Shown: positions 44,823 to 54,498, counted from the stretch's first letter. The stretch: 64,000 nucleotides of DNA from Bradyrhizobium diazoefficiens (GCF_016616235.1 NZ_CP067100.1:6879001-6943000); one strand, 5' to 3'. Notes: a model not told the origin generated them from the sequence alone. Program-made: numbers and translations.

Positions 44823-45569
44823 TCAAGGGCGTCCGACAAGCAACGGCAGCACGTTTGCGCCACCCGCCATGAGCGGATTCGACGGCTCGAAATGTTCCCG
44901 CAATTCTCGCTTCCGGACGAGTGAGCGCGCATCGAGAAACGCCTCCTTCAGGCTAGTGGCATTCCGGAGCGCGACATTGAAAAAAGCGTCGCCGAAATAA
45001 GTCCACTTGGCCTTGTCCTGGCAGCCGAACGACGGATGCTTGGCATCGGCCGCGGTGATGACCAGCACATCTGGATTTGCCAGACGCGGGATAAAAACCC
45101 CAGAATAACAAGCCGAGATGACCACCACCTTGTGTCGCACACCTGTCTTCGCGAGCATGTCGCGGAGACGAGATGGCGTGAGCGTTTCTGTGAGCCGCCC
45201 CGCCTTGATTGCAAGGCCATCAGGAGAGCCATGCGAGGTGAGAATCAAAAAGAGAACATCTTTCTCGGCATCCAAGCGGTTGGCTGCCGTCTGCAACGAC
45301 TTGGTCAGAGCTTCGATCGTTGCACTTCCGCCATTCTTGGAATTGTACCCCACGTCGATCGGGCCAGTCTCGAAACGGCCGGCCACGACCTGAGCCGCGC
45401 CGGTCGCCTCGGATCTAAACACGCCTTGATCCCCATATAGACCAAACGACACGACGCCAACCTTTCCAGCGTCCTCAACAGCATCTACGGGCGCAACCAA
45501 CGGCCAGATGGTCAGAAAGAAAGCGACGAGCGGCGCGCCGAGCCGCCTGATCGAGGACCTGGAGGTCAT
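44823..45569 (-). CDS. Secreted C13-family (caspase-like) peptidase
   Basis: 248 residues from ATG 45569, which begins a signal peptide (RRLGAPLVAFFLTIWPLVAP then VDA); the frame runs 50 codons further upstream with unlikely sequence. The caspase-fold catalytic dyad is visible: His in FLILTSHGSPDG and Cys in VVVISACYSGVFIP, followed by VITAADAKHPSFGCQDKAKW and YFGDAFF, matching bacterial peptidase C13/legumain-like proteins. It probably cleaves at the periplasmic face; the target is unknown. No partner gene is adjacent. Confidence 0.85.
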   Translation of the reverse strand: MTSRSSIRRLGAPLVAFFLTIWPLVAPVDAVEDAGKVGVVSFGLYGDQGVFRSEATGAAQVVAGRFETGPIDVGYNSKNGGSATIEALTKSLQTAANRLDAEKDVLFLILTSHGSPDGLAIKAGRLTETLTPSRLRDMLAKTGVRHKVVVISACYSGVFIPRLANPDVLVITAADAKHPSFGCQDKAKWTYFGDAFFNVALRNATSLKEAFLDARSLVRKRELREHFEPSNPLMAGGANVLPLLVGRP

Positions 45570-46094
45570 GGCAAACACCGTTTCGAGATCGCCGCTACAG
45601 AACTGCGGTTCAACACAAAATAGCGGAAACCCAGTAAATTTCCATCCTTCAGAATAGGACGCGCATGGATCCGGATATGGCTCTTCGCGTCGATCCGGAG
45701 CGAGTGCTTCAATGTCCAATTCCGTGTCTGGACCGGACCTCGCCGAAACTGGCCTTCAATGATGCGACTGACCCACAACGGAGGTCATGCAATCCTTTTC
45801 AGCGTTCGATTTGAGCTGCTGCGATGCTTGGTGCACGTTTCGCTCTTTCTTTCACCTTCTCCGCCGAGGCATTGTTTCAGTTGAGCAACTTCCGGATGAG
45901 CACTTTCGTGCGTCATCTCCGCTGCCCGTGCGTCGTCAATGCTCGATTGGGCGCGTTTGTGCCGCGTCGAGATGGCGGAAGTGATGGTGCGCGCGGGTTA
46001 GATGAAACGGGAGGCCGACCGCTACGAGATCACGCCTGAGGGCGCATCGGCCTTGGCTCTGGCTCCGCGGCTCCCCTGAGCCTACACTCGCGCG
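45570..46094. other. Stretch with a short coding remnant
   Basis: On the plus strand at about 45970-46078, VEMAEVMVRAG, a stop, then MKREADRYEITPEGASALAL looks like the end of a small winged-helix or ROS-type protein broken by a stop codon. The rest shows nothing. Confidence 0.35.
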
Positions 46095-46275
46095 CTACCT
46101 CGCGGGCTTCAGCGGACTTTCGGCCCACTTGCGCGCTGCGGGATCGTGCAGCGGGTCGCCATCGCAAACTGTGCAGACGTAGCGCTGCTTGCCCTGCGCT
46201 ATATCGTCGGGGGACGGCCGTCTTCGGCTTGCCGCACCTCGGGCACAGCTTCCGAATCAAGTAGAACACTGCCAT
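46095..46275 (-). pseudogene. Frameshifted zinc-ribbon small protein
   Basis: From ATG 46275 one frame gives MAVFYLIRKLCPRCGKPKTA, with the first CxxC. A second frame then gives AQGKQRYVCTVCDGDPLHDP and AARKWAESPLKPAR with a stop at 46095, supplying the second CxxC. Together they make a small zinc-ribbon protein; a single-base shift near 46200 separates the halves. It is either a pseudogene or a base error. Confidence 0.55.
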
Positions 46276-46494
46276 CCTGGGACAAGCGCGGTCCCAGCCC
46301 AAGAGAAGTCAAGCAACGAAAAGGGAAGTGGCCCGCGAGCTCCGATTTTCCATCTACGCAATGGGCGGGCTACCAACCCTGCGGCAACTTTGCTGACGCA
46401 CTTTCCTATTTTTCCCGATCCGGCCTTGTGCTATTTTCGGTTACTTTTTTAGATTGCTAGAATGTAGCGACACTTCAGTGATTTGGGGGGAATA

Positions 46495-46800
46495 ATGGTC
46501 AGGATCGCTGTTTCCCGCGAAGCATTCCGCGGTCTGTTCGCCTTTTATGCTGCCAAAGCACACCACGATCAGAGGCACGACGGCGAGCATTGCCTCACGA
46601 AGCTGTTCAGATCTAGCGACGACATATCTGACGGTCTACTCGAGCTGTGGTCTGAGCGCGTCAACACACTCGATCCCGAGACTGTTGGCAATGTCCTATG
46701 TCCGCGCGCCCGCGCGGTTGCCGATGGCCGCGTCGAATACGACCATGCCAGCGACTTTCTACATGCCCTACTGAGAGAATTGAACGGGAAGCAGCACTGA
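46495..46800 (+). CDS. Hypothetical protein
   Basis: 101 residues from ATG 46495, preceded by a GGGGGG run. MVRIAVSREAFRGLFAFYAA begins a helical protein ending LHALLRELNGKQH. The upstream 50 bp is AT-rich (TTACTTTTTTAGATTG), consistent with a promoter. No family recognised. Confidence 0.55.
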   Translation: MVRIAVSREAFRGLFAFYAAKAHHDQRHDGEHCLTKLFRSSDDISDGLLELWSERVNTLDPETVGNVLCPRARAVADGRVEYDHASDFLHALLRELNGKQH

Positions 46801-47163
46801 GCACGACGAACAAGCCGGCCTTTGCGCCGTGCTGATCGTCAATATGGTTCGGTTCTCAGCAACCGCCAAGAGAAGAGTGCTCGCGCTTGGTCGGTTCGGA
46901 TTCCGGCACTGGGACGCTTGCTTCCGAGCTTCGCATGAATGCGTTGCCTTCCGCACGCTCCTGGACACGCGCGCCATGGTGGGAAGATGCGCTTAAACGC
47001 GTAAGAAGACCTTGGTAAGCAACGTTCGAAACTGCTCCCAGAGGCACAGTACTGGGAGCATCTGGCGGCTGCGTCTCTAGTTCGTTGAGCTTCGATGCGA
47101 GGTGTCGGCAACCTGCTACGCCGGCATGGCTAATCGAACTAACCCGGCGGTAAGACCGGCCGT
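46801..47163. other. Intergenic stretch
   Basis: Nothing recognised beyond short frames. Confidence 0.35.
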
Positions 47164-47373
47164 CTATGTGGGACGGAGCGGTCGCCTCGATTGTTTGGTC
47201 GACGTTGCACCTCGAAATTCAGCAACGAGGCGATTACCTTCCCAAAGCTCAACGTCGTGTTCGCCATACATTTGTTCGGCTCGACTTCTCGCCGCCTGCT
47301 CGTCCATGCAGTCGAGCTTTGCGACGCAAATCACGCGCCGGCTGCTGTCCACCACGAACATCTTGTACCGCAT
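47164..47373 (-). CDS. Small hypothetical protein
   Basis: 69 residues from ATG 47373 (AGGGA upstream). MRYKMFVVDSSRRVICVAKL then a helix and HDVELWEGNRLVAEFRG: a beta-alpha-beta layout with the ELWEG.RLVA motif that I associate with short stand-alone proteins in rhizobial genomes. Function unknown. Confidence 0.62.
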   Translation of the reverse strand: MRYKMFVVDSSRRVICVAKLDCMDEQAARSRAEQMYGEHDVELWEGNRLVAEFRGATSTKQSRRPLRPT

Positions 47374-47545
47374 GATGCAGTCCCTCCCAAAGGGGACCGT
47401 CACCGTACCCGAATGTCCGTCTCAGGCCGCGCCAAACTTCAATGAATGGGTGCGGAACCTTTGTACGTGTGGCAATTCGGCTATACCAGCGAGCTAGACC
47501 TCATCGACCGCGCGACGACGCGTCAGGTAAAGCTGGTAGTGCGCT

Positions 47546-48274
47546 TCAGTGGCGCAATCTCACCGCGTGCCGAAGCGAGCGGCTCGAGCTTAAGATGGAG
47601 AGCAGCCCCAGCATCATCAGTAGTACGCCAAGCCAAGTTGCCGTCCGGCTCGGGGCCTCGTTACGAGCCTCTGCAGTGAGCACAAGCACGCCGATCGGAA
47701 TAGTCGGAGGTTCGGACGAAGTCACCACATCGTTGGGCGGCGCGGCCGCGACAGGTTGCTCAACATCGACTTGGTTCGGCACGAAGTGCGCGGGCTGGCC
47801 GTGCTCAGCGATGAGGGCCGCCGACATTCGAGCGGAGCCCGTATCGAGATCGGAGGCAGCGTCAGCTACCTTGACTTCGGGGTGAGGCGGCTGAGACGGC
47901 TCGGCCGGTGCAGAGCGCAGCAACTCCGCGCGCGCATCAACGACCCCGCTCTGCCTTGGCCGCGCGGCTCCGTTCTCGTCCAAACTGGCGGTGTTATCTT
48001 TCGCCAAGTGCCGACGAACGATCTTCTTCACCTTCACACCCTCGGTCAGGAACCAGCATTTGTGGTGCCCGTCCATTCGGTAGACCCAATGCAGGCTATC
48101 CGGGGTCGAGTTGCCGGGGCGTCCCAAGCATTCCGGTTGCGGCGGAGAGGTCACCGTAGGCTGGGGTGCAGCAGTATTGAAGATATCCGCAAGAGGACTA
48201 GAAGACGCAGGGCCCGTCGAAAGAGTTTCAACGAGAACCAAACTGACGAAGTACATTCGCAAATAACCGGACAT
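47546..48274 (-). CDS. Exported protein with C-terminal membrane helix
   Basis: 242 residues from ATG 48274, which starts a signal peptide (YLRMYFVSLVLVETLSTGPA). The N-terminal domain has two cysteines in PECLGRPGNSTPDSLHWVYR and HHKCWFL, then a low-complexity Ala/Glu/Pro linker and a C-terminal helix (TWLGVLLMMLGLLSILSSS). It looks like an envelope-anchored protein with a small periplasmic domain. Family not named; I have the impression that similar proteins recur in bradyrhizobia. Confidence 0.7.
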   Translation of the reverse strand: MSGYLRMYFVSLVLVETLSTGPASSSPLADIFNTAAPQPTVTSPPQPECLGRPGNSTPDSLHWVYRMDGHHKCWFLTEGVKVKKIVRRHLAKDNTASLDENGAARPRQSGVVDARAELLRSAPAEPSQPPHPEVKVADAASDLDTGSARMSAALIAEHGQPAHFVPNQVDVEQPVAAAPPNDVVTSSEPPTIPIGVLVLTAEARNEAPSRTATWLGVLLMMLGLLSILSSSRSLRHAVRLRH

Positions 48275-48595
48275 CGAAAACTCCCGGTGTTGCGCCCCGC
48301 CCGGCATGACCCTTCGTACCGACATAGGCGGCCATGCGGCTCAAATCTGGCGGGGCCATGGATTCATTGTGCTCCTGACGTGAGCCAGGGGTCCGAATAC
48401 AAATCCGGGTCCAGCTTCTGAAGGTTGCAAAACACAGCTCCACCGTCATGTGGTCGAGTTGCGGCGGCCGCCGGACATCACTCCTTGAGTTTTCTGCGCG
48501 ATCAACCGCCTGTCTTATTCGTGCTGAGGTGCATCGGTCGTTAAGGGTTGGTTTAGTTCCCGGCATGATCATTGGGGACCACAAGGGACCCGAGC
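48275..48595. other. Intergenic region between divergent genes
   Basis: Contains the promoters of the two divergent envelope-protein genes. No clear elements read. Confidence 0.35.
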
Positions 48596-49306
48596 ATGCA
48601 ATTGCACCATGCCAATACCTTGGAAATAATCGAGACGGTCCCGTGGCCCGTCACGCTCGACCGATCGGATTTCTCGCCCTCCAATCGAGATGAGGTCCTG
48701 GCGCTATTGGCACCCAGCGGTCATTCAAAACCCACTATTTGGCTCGTCGCGGTCGCATTGGCTGGAGGTTTTGGATTGGGATGGGCTGGTGCCTGGTATG
48801 GTCCTGCAACCATCTCGGCTCTCAATCCGAATGCTCGGATAGAACCGGCTTCGCGCCGCTTGCCGGACACAAAATCAGGCGGTAAGGCCGAAAGCGCCCG
48901 AAAGATAGCATCAGCAGCAAGCTCGCGAACACCGCCCGGTTTAGCTCGGCCCTCCACAGTCAGCGCGAGCCTTGCTCCGAAGCCTCTGGCCAAAGCGTCG
49001 GGTGGGGCGCAATCGGCGGAAGCTTCGAACCCAGCCTCGTCGGTTTTGGAGGCGGACATGTCTGTGACCGGCTCGCTCGAGCCTGCGGGGCCACTCCTGT
49101 CTGTCCCGGAGACAAGACCAACGACTATTGGGGGGTGGGCAGTCCTTGAGGTTCGCGGCGGAACGGCGGTGCTCGAAGGACCCGATGGGATTCGAATGGC
49201 AGCACGCGGGGACGTGGTCCCCGGCATCGGGCGAATCGATTCTATCGTGCGCTGGGGCAACCGCTGGATAGTTGCAACAGCTCGTGGATTGATCTCGACG
49301 CCGTAG
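48596..49306 (+). CDS. Single-pass membrane protein with PilP-like C-terminal domain
   Basis: 236 residues from ATG 48596 (AAGGGA upstream). A short cytoplasmic head, one membrane helix (PTIWLVAVALAGGFGLGWAG), a long Ser/Ala/Pro-rich linker and a C-terminal beta-rich domain GGWAVLEVRGGTAVLEGPDG ... RWGNRWIVATARGLIST. The last domain recalls the beta-sandwich of PilP or inner-membrane type II/IV assembly proteins, but this is only shape similarity. Function unknown. Confidence 0.72.
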   Translation: MQLHHANTLEIIETVPWPVTLDRSDFSPSNRDEVLALLAPSGHSKPTIWLVAVALAGGFGLGWAGAWYGPATISALNPNARIEPASRRLPDTKSGGKAESARKIASAASSRTPPGLARPSTVSASLAPKPLAKASGGAQSAEASNPASSVLEADMSVTGSLEPAGPLLSVPETRPTTIGGWAVLEVRGGTAVLEGPDGIRMAARGDVVPGIGRIDSIVRWGNRWIVATARGLISTP

Positions 49307-49663
49307 GCGTAAACGCTTGCGACGAAGAGACATGCATTCGTGTTGCCACTCACCGCAGCTGGCGGGCCCAGGGTCAATTTACCCGCGCATCGAGCCAAGC
49401 TTCACACGAGGCACGCGGTTTCGGCGCGACGACCGCGGCCGGCTAAAATATGTGCTGAAGCTAACTGGCGGGAAGGAGATTGCATGTGAGCGTCCTTGGG
49501 GGCTGAAATGCGAACGTATCCCTCGACGAGGGCCGCCCGGGTCCTGCTTTTGCTCAAAGACGAAAGCGACAGCCAATCGCACTCTTTGCCGCGGCATTCC
49601 GAGACGCATCAGCTTCGAGATCGCGATGCTAGATTTCCTGCGCCTAGCGAATAGGAGGACGAC
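49307..49663. other. Intergenic stretch
   Basis: No supported gene. Confidence 0.35.
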
Positions 49664-49711
49664 ATGCCCGATAGCGTCTACAAGGTCATTGAACTGGTCG
49701 GTACCAGCGCA
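49664..49711 (+). pseudogene. Dodecin 5' fragment
   Basis: After a strong GGAGG ribosome site, ATG 49664 opens MPDSVYKVIELVGTS, the characteristic first 15 residues of flavin-binding dodecin. Homology ends abruptly there; the following frame is unrelated. A dodecin of about 70 residues has been cut by a deletion or rearrangement. Confidence 0.7.
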
Positions 49712-50120
49712 ACGCGCGGAAACGCAGAGAACGCAGAACTCTCCATGACCGCCCCATTCAAGAGCCGGCGCGCCCAATTACTTTTCGGCAAGATTCGGCA
49801 TAATTTGTTCGGGAGATGGCGAAGTGATCCTCGGGATCAGCAACTCAAGGTACGTCCTCACTCGTTGAGCGGACCGTAATCGGCCTTGGTCGGCATGACT
49901 GACGTACAGGACTCTTTTTTGGGCATCGTCCGGAGTGCTGGTACAACTGACAAGGCGCCCGTCATTTGGCGAACCGAGCAGCGTAGATCGACTTGATCCG
50001 ACTGGTGCGATACGGCCAGACTTCGCTTTCGCAGCCGGTTCTCCGATTCGTTTGCGTTCCTCGCCTGAACCGTCCCCAGGGTCGTGCACGCAATACACTA
50101 ACCGATATAGGGCCCTCCCT
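49712..50120. other. Intergenic stretch
   Basis: No supported gene. It presumably holds the promoter for the MFS transporter. Confidence 0.35.
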
Positions 50121-51278
50121 GTGCGCATTCCCGCACCAATCGTCTATATAGTGCTCTACGTTGCCCTGTACGCGGCGTTCGGCGCCGCATCTCCGTTCTG
50201 GCCAAAATTTTTCGAAACGCGAGCCCTGGCGTCTCAGCAGATCGGTCTGATCCTCGCCGCCGCGATGCTGACGCGGCTCGTTTCCGGACCGTTAGTTGCG
50301 ATGCTGGGGGATCGGCTCGGGTCATTGCGCCTCGTGCTCGCAGGCTGTGCTGCCGTGGCGGCCTCAGCAGCCGTCGCGTTGCTCTGGGCTGATACATTCT
50401 GGTTATTGCTTGTTGTCGCGTTGGCTCAGGCTGCCGCTCTCGCCCCCACCACCTCGATCGCCGATGCGTTATCGGTCAATACTGTGAGGCCTCGGCTTGC
50501 CGGAAGACCATTCGAGTACGGTTGGATAAGAGGGGCTGCCTCCGCGGCTTTCGTCCTGGGAACACTGATCGCCGGACGACTCGTAAGCCCAGCCGATCTC
50601 ACGCCGGTTATCTGGATGAACGCTGCCTTCCTGATCGCCGCCGCTGGCGCCACTGCATTGCTACCGGGGCAAGCCCGATCGCAGAGGTCGCCGCCCTTTG
50701 CTGTGTCAGAGATGAAAGCGCTGATCAGTCTGTCGCAGTTTCGAATCATGATCATCGTATCAGCCTTGATCTATGGCAGTCATGCAGTGCATGATGCATT
50801 TGCAGTCATCAGGTGGAGCGATGCGGGCATCAGCACTTCGACGATTAGCTTCCTGTGGTCGGAAGCGGTGGTCGCTGAAGTGTTGGTGTTCATGCTTGCC
50901 GGTCCAGCACTCCTGGATAGGTTTGGCGTGCGTGGCGCGGCTGTCTTGGCAGCTGCGGCCGGAATCGTCCGCTGGTCCGTAGCGGGCGTGACCACCTCCG
51001 TGTTGCTGCTCTTCTTGATACAGCCGTTACACGGATTGACGTTCGCTCTCCTTCATCTCGCTTGCATGCGAATGATGGGGGTGCTCGTCGCAGCAAGCGT
51101 CGCCGGAACTGCGCAAGCTCTCTATGCCTTTGGCTCAGGGTTGGTAACGGCAGTACTGATCTACTTGTCAGGCGCACTATATGCTTCCTATGCCGGGGCG
51201 GCATTCTTTTCCATGGCGGCGCTATGTGTGGTCGCGCTGCCGTTCGCCTGGTTTGGCTTCGCCAATGGGAGGGATTGA
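50121..51278 (+). CDS. MFS transporter, HcaT/3-phenylpropionate-permease-like
   Basis: About 385 residues from GTG 50121; the frame runs 62 codons further upstream with a non-membrane, unlikely sequence. Twelve hydrophobic helices starting with PIVYIVLYVALYAAFGAASP. The FWPKFFETRALASQQIGLIL opening and the GDRLGSLRLVL loop resemble the MFS_1-like/HcaT group, some of which carry aromatic acids. Substrate unknown. No metabolic neighbour helps. Confidence 0.85.
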   Translation: MRIPAPIVYIVLYVALYAAFGAASPFWPKFFETRALASQQIGLILAAAMLTRLVSGPLVAMLGDRLGSLRLVLAGCAAVAASAAVALLWADTFWLLLVVALAQAAALAPTTSIADALSVNTVRPRLAGRPFEYGWIRGAASAAFVLGTLIAGRLVSPADLTPVIWMNAAFLIAAAGATALLPGQARSQRSPPFAVSEMKALISLSQFRIMIIVSALIYGSHAVHDAFAVIRWSDAGISTSTISFLWSEAVVAEVLVFMLAGPALLDRFGVRGAAVLAAAAGIVRWSVAGVTTSVLLLFLIQPLHGLTFALLHLACMRMMGVLVAASVAGTAQALYAFGSGLVTAVLIYLSGALYASYAGAAFFSMAALCVVALPFAWFGFANGRD

Positions 51279-51629
51279 CCCTTCGGTCCAGGGAACGGGA
51301 AATGGCCGCCCGATCTACGCTCGGCCGAAAAACGAATTCGGACTGCGCCTTCTGTGTCGCGCCCTCGGCCAGGTCGGCAGTCGCACGAGACCCTGTTCGA
51401 GTCGACTGGCGTCGTCCGCAAGATCGATCTCGTGCTCCCCGTGTGCACCACGTCGGAGCCTCTCGAAGGAGATGGCACTCAGAAATTGACACCCAGGACG
51501 TAGAGCCTCGAATTTCAGCTTAGTTGCTGTGGTCATCCGGGCACTCACAGGTGTTCCGATCGAATTCAGCACGTCCTGGTCTCCGCTACGCAACATCTTT
51601 CGCCGATGTCCAAGCGAGGGCCGTTGCGC
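51279..51629. other. Intergenic stretch between convergent genes
   Basis: No supported gene. Confidence 0.35.
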
Positions 51630-52052
51630 TCAACCAAGGAGCCGGCTTCGCCGGAACATGAAACCGGTCGGTGCGAACCTCCTGGCCACCTGGAGCGCGC
51701 GGTTCTCGCAGCATTCCAGCGCGATCTTTTGGGAAAGCATAACATCTCCGATCGGCAGATCGCCACGCGGCATGAAACACAGGCCGCGCGTCGGATAGCC
51801 CTTTTCGTCGACCTCGCAGACGTTCGTCGACCCACCCGCGTAGATCCTATATTGCCTGCCAGTCTCGCCACCGATGACCTCGAAATAGCCCTTTCCCGCG
51901 AACTGCGCACGCTGGGCCGGCGATAGCCACTTCCGCAAGAGCTGCAGCGAGCGGCCCTCCGGAGTTCTCTCGGCGCCGTGTCTGATAAAGAGAGCCCGAA
52001 TCGCTCTCGCGCGCCGGCGTTCACGCGGATGAGATGATCTGAAGCCAAACAT
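51630..52052 (-). CDS. Conserved-looking hypothetical protein
   Basis: 140 residues. A basic N-terminus, then LSPAQRAQFAGKGYFEVIGG and GRQYRIYAGGSTNVCEVDEK, GLCFMPRGDLPIGDVMLSQK: a beta-rich domain with a cysteine pair. Such proteins seem common in bradyrhizobia but have no assigned role. The adjacent 72-residue gene 13 bp upstream on the same strand suggests an operon. Confidence 0.75.
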   Translation of the reverse strand: MFGFRSSHPRERRRARAIRALFIRHGAERTPEGRSLQLLRKWLSPAQRAQFAGKGYFEVIGGETGRQYRIYAGGSTNVCEVDEKGYPTRGLCFMPRGDLPIGDVMLSQKIALECCENRALQVARRFAPTGFMFRRSRLLG

Positions 52053-52064
52053 GGCGTGGGCCGA

Positions 52065-52286
52065 TCACCCGCCGACCAGCCTGGGGAAGAAGACGGTTTC
52101 TTCCGCGTTGGGGGCGAACGATCGCATTTGCGATACGTGACCCGGACCTGTCCGTGCCGCCGCGGTGAAGCCGGCGTCGGTCAGCTCGTAGAACCGCCGC
52201 TCCGCCTTTGCGAGCTCTCGTGCATCGTTTGGATTGAAAAAGTAACGGCTGTCGCCAGTACTATCCATCACGATCTGGATCGCCAT
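52065..52286 (-). CDS. Small hypothetical protein in operon with the next gene
   Basis: 73 residues from ATG 52286 (MAIQIVMDSTGDSRYFFNPN...); in-frame starts further upstream look less likely. Sequence DARELAKAERRFYELTDAGF and a VSQMRSFAPNAEETVFFPRL end suggest a small regulator-like or stress protein. Function unknown. Confidence 0.72.
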   Translation of the reverse strand: MAIQIVMDSTGDSRYFFNPNDARELAKAERRFYELTDAGFTAAARTGPGHVSQMRSFAPNAEETVFFPRLVGG

Positions 52287-52756
52287 GATCGTCTTCCTCG
52301 GATTAATGATGGCCAAGGACTTGGGGCAAGTATCCATCCGAACTCGCGGATTTTCAAGACAAGAAGATGTCATCGCAAACGTTGGACCTGATCAGGCCCA
52401 AAGGCCAATGTCGGGATGATCCGTCGCGGAGCCGATTTGATCAGGCGGGAAGATGAAAACCGTAAGAGCGAGTTGCCGAGCCGGCGCGCCCGGCAGGACG
52501 GCATCGAAAGTCTCGCTGAGCTTGCGGTAATACCAAATGCTCCCGTCGCGCTTGGCCGCACAAGCCCAACCAACCGTGGTTTCGCAAGTGACGGGCCGCG
52601 GACCGCGTTACTCGTAGGGAGGCTCAGGCGCTCACACGACGGCTAGCTCTGCCCGGTAGGCCAACTGGACCGAGCGCTCACATCGGCACCGGCTGCATCA
52701 GGCGCCTGATGCTACCCCCGCCGTTGAAGATCGCGCTCATGTCGAGCATGCGGACT
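52287..52756. other. Intergenic stretch
   Basis: Short frames only. At about 52680-52756 the minus strand reads MLDMSAIFNGGGSIRRLMQP in a different frame from the RraA-like remnant, perhaps its distant tail. Confidence 0.3.
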
Positions 52757-53030
52757 TCACGCCCGGGAAAGCGGCGTTTCAATTCGTGCTGCGATTTTCA
52801 CGGCGGCGCTGGTCGCCTTCGGCACGACCATCACGCCGTCATCATCCGCGCTGACGATGTCGCCCGGGCTGGACGGCAACCTGACGACTGGCTGATTGAT
52901 CACCATGAGCGTCTCCTTCTCGGTGCCGTTCGTGAAGAACCCGTAGCTGAACACCTCGAAGCCGAGCTCGCGGATCGCCGAGCCCGTAGCGCTGGAAGTC
53001 TCTTGCCAAAACAACAAGCCGCTGTTTTTG
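52757..53030 (-). pseudogene. RraA-like aldolase/decarboxylase remnant
   Basis: The frame SSATGSAIRELGFEVFSYGF ... INQPVVRLPSSPGDIVSADD DGVMVVPKA matches the C-terminal half of RraA-like/4-hydroxy-4-methyl-2-oxoglutarate aldolase-type proteins (PGDIV.ADDDGV motif). The N-terminal half with the substrate-binding GxxxxD region is missing, and a short deletion seems to have removed part of the INQPVV-GG-PGD link. Non-functional. Confidence 0.6.
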
Positions 53031-53174
53031 CAAAGATTTTCATGTTCTCGAATTTATTTGGTGTAAGTGGCGATGAAAACGTGCCGCAGGCTCGCCTATC
53101 CCAAATGAGATTCAGCTGTTCGCGAACCCGATGGGGCGCGGGCATTAGAATTGCCTCGATCAAGGCGGTGAAGA

Positions 53175-53735
53175 ATGCAAAAACGACCGGACTGGGTGGA
53201 CGACATCGATTGGGACGACCTCTATCCGAGAGTCCTCGCTGTCGCCTATCGGATGAGTGCCGGCCGAGCGAACAGGCGGCACGAAGCCGAACAACTTGCG
53301 CAAGAAGCTATTACGCGGAGCTTCACAACCAGGACGGTTGACTTAAAAAGATACGAGCTCTTCGTCTATCTCGTCGGCATCATGCGGAGCATTCGCAGCG
53401 ATCAGATGAGGTCACCAGGCGCAAGGTTGTTCGATTTCGATGATGAAGCGGTGATCCGCTTCCCGGCGCGTCCCACTCAAGACGACGCGCTGTCGATCGC
53501 GAGTCTTTCGCAACTCATCGAACAACAGGATCCAGGGGCCAACCAGGTGGCGATGCATATGCTCGCAGGACTGAGAACCTCGCGTGAAATAGCCGAGGCC
53601 ATGAGTGTTTCTCCTCAAAAAGTGGACGGGCTCAAGAAGAATTTGCGCCGCATCATTCTGGAGCTTGGAGGAAACGAGGTGCGCGTCAATCGCAAGACGC
53701 CGTCTGGCACCAAGATCGCCGATCTGGAGGAGTGA
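53175..53735 (+). CDS. Sigma-70-like (ECF-type) factor, divergent
   Basis: 186 residues. Residues about 20-90 look like sigma region 2 (RVLAVAYRMSAGRANRRHEA, QEAITRSFTTRTVDLKRYEL), and 125-165 like a region 4 helix-turn-helix (HMLAGLRTSREIAEAMSVSP, QKVDGLKKNLRRII). It is followed 2 bp later by a membrane protein gene, the arrangement expected of a sigma/anti-sigma pair. The similarity is weak, so a different HTH regulator is possible. Confidence 0.65.
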   Translation: MQKRPDWVDDIDWDDLYPRVLAVAYRMSAGRANRRHEAEQLAQEAITRSFTTRTVDLKRYELFVYLVGIMRSIRSDQMRSPGARLFDFDDEAVIRFPARPTQDDALSIASLSQLIEQQDPGANQVAMHMLAGLRTSREIAEAMSVSPQKVDGLKKNLRRIILELGGNEVRVNRKTPSGTKIADLEE

Positions 53736-53737
53736 AC

Positions 53738-54487
53738 ATGGGTAAATCGCTTATCGAAACAATCTTGGCTCGCCTCGATGCGAACCCGCCGGAAGATCAT
53801 ACGGATATCCTCGATTATCCGGACGCCGTCGTTCGAGAGGAGCTGCGAGCAGCCGGACTGCGCCCCGAAATGCCGCTAGCGCTGCGCGAGCTGACGGGAA
53901 AGTCTCAGGGCGATCCGAAGCCTCGGGAACTCCACTCACATGGGCGGTTCGGCGCTGCTGCAGACTCCATTGCAGGCATACTCACTAGTCGATGGTGCTT
54001 GCGTCTGGCGTTTGGAATAACTGGCGTCGCTCTCATTGGGAGTACGATTACGATGAGCGTATTCTCGCTGCAGTTGCGATCTGAAGTCGCCGAGATGCAC
54101 TGGATCAACCAATCTCTTAAGGCGGAGCGCTCGGAATCGCTGTCGAATGTCCTCGCCGCGTTTGTGAAGCAGCAAGAGGAAATCACAGCAGAGCTAAAGA
54201 ACAGGCAAAATGAGATTTCCGAAATCGCGTTACAGATCAGGACAGTGCGGGCTTCCTTTGCCGATCGGGAAGGACATGTCATGTTCTCCCCTCCTGCACT
54301 CCAAGAGACTCAAGCCGCCGGAGTGAGGGATCGGACATTGTCTTTGGCTCATGCAGTGCCATCGCCATCGAAGGTCATGGAGATGTCAAGATTGAATCGC
54401 GACGTTAACTCGTCCATCGACCTTGAGAAACTCGGTTATATGGGCAGTGTTCGGTGCTCGCCCAATACCGACAAAACCCAGCCCTGA
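53738..54487 (+). CDS. Single-pass membrane coiled-coil protein, putative anti-sigma partner
   Basis: 249 residues from ATG 53738 (GGAGGAG 5-6 bases upstream), 2 bp after the sigma-like gene. A cytoplasmic head of about 85 residues, one membrane helix (LRLAFGITGVALIGSTITMS), then a heptad-rich coiled coil (INQSLKAERSESLSNVLAAF, VKQQEEITAELKNRQNEISE). Topology suits a membrane-tethered anti-sigma or a signalling protein, but no zinc-finger or ZAS motif is visible. Confidence 0.65.
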   Translation: MGKSLIETILARLDANPPEDHTDILDYPDAVVREELRAAGLRPEMPLALRELTGKSQGDPKPRELHSHGRFGAAADSIAGILTSRWCLRLAFGITGVALIGSTITMSVFSLQLRSEVAEMHWINQSLKAERSESLSNVLAAFVKQQEEITAELKNRQNEISEIALQIRTVRASFADREGHVMFSPPALQETQAAGVRDRTLSLAHAVPSPSKVMEMSRLNRDVNSSIDLEKLGYMGSVRCSPNTDKTQP

Positions 54488-54498
54488 GAGCTACCAAT

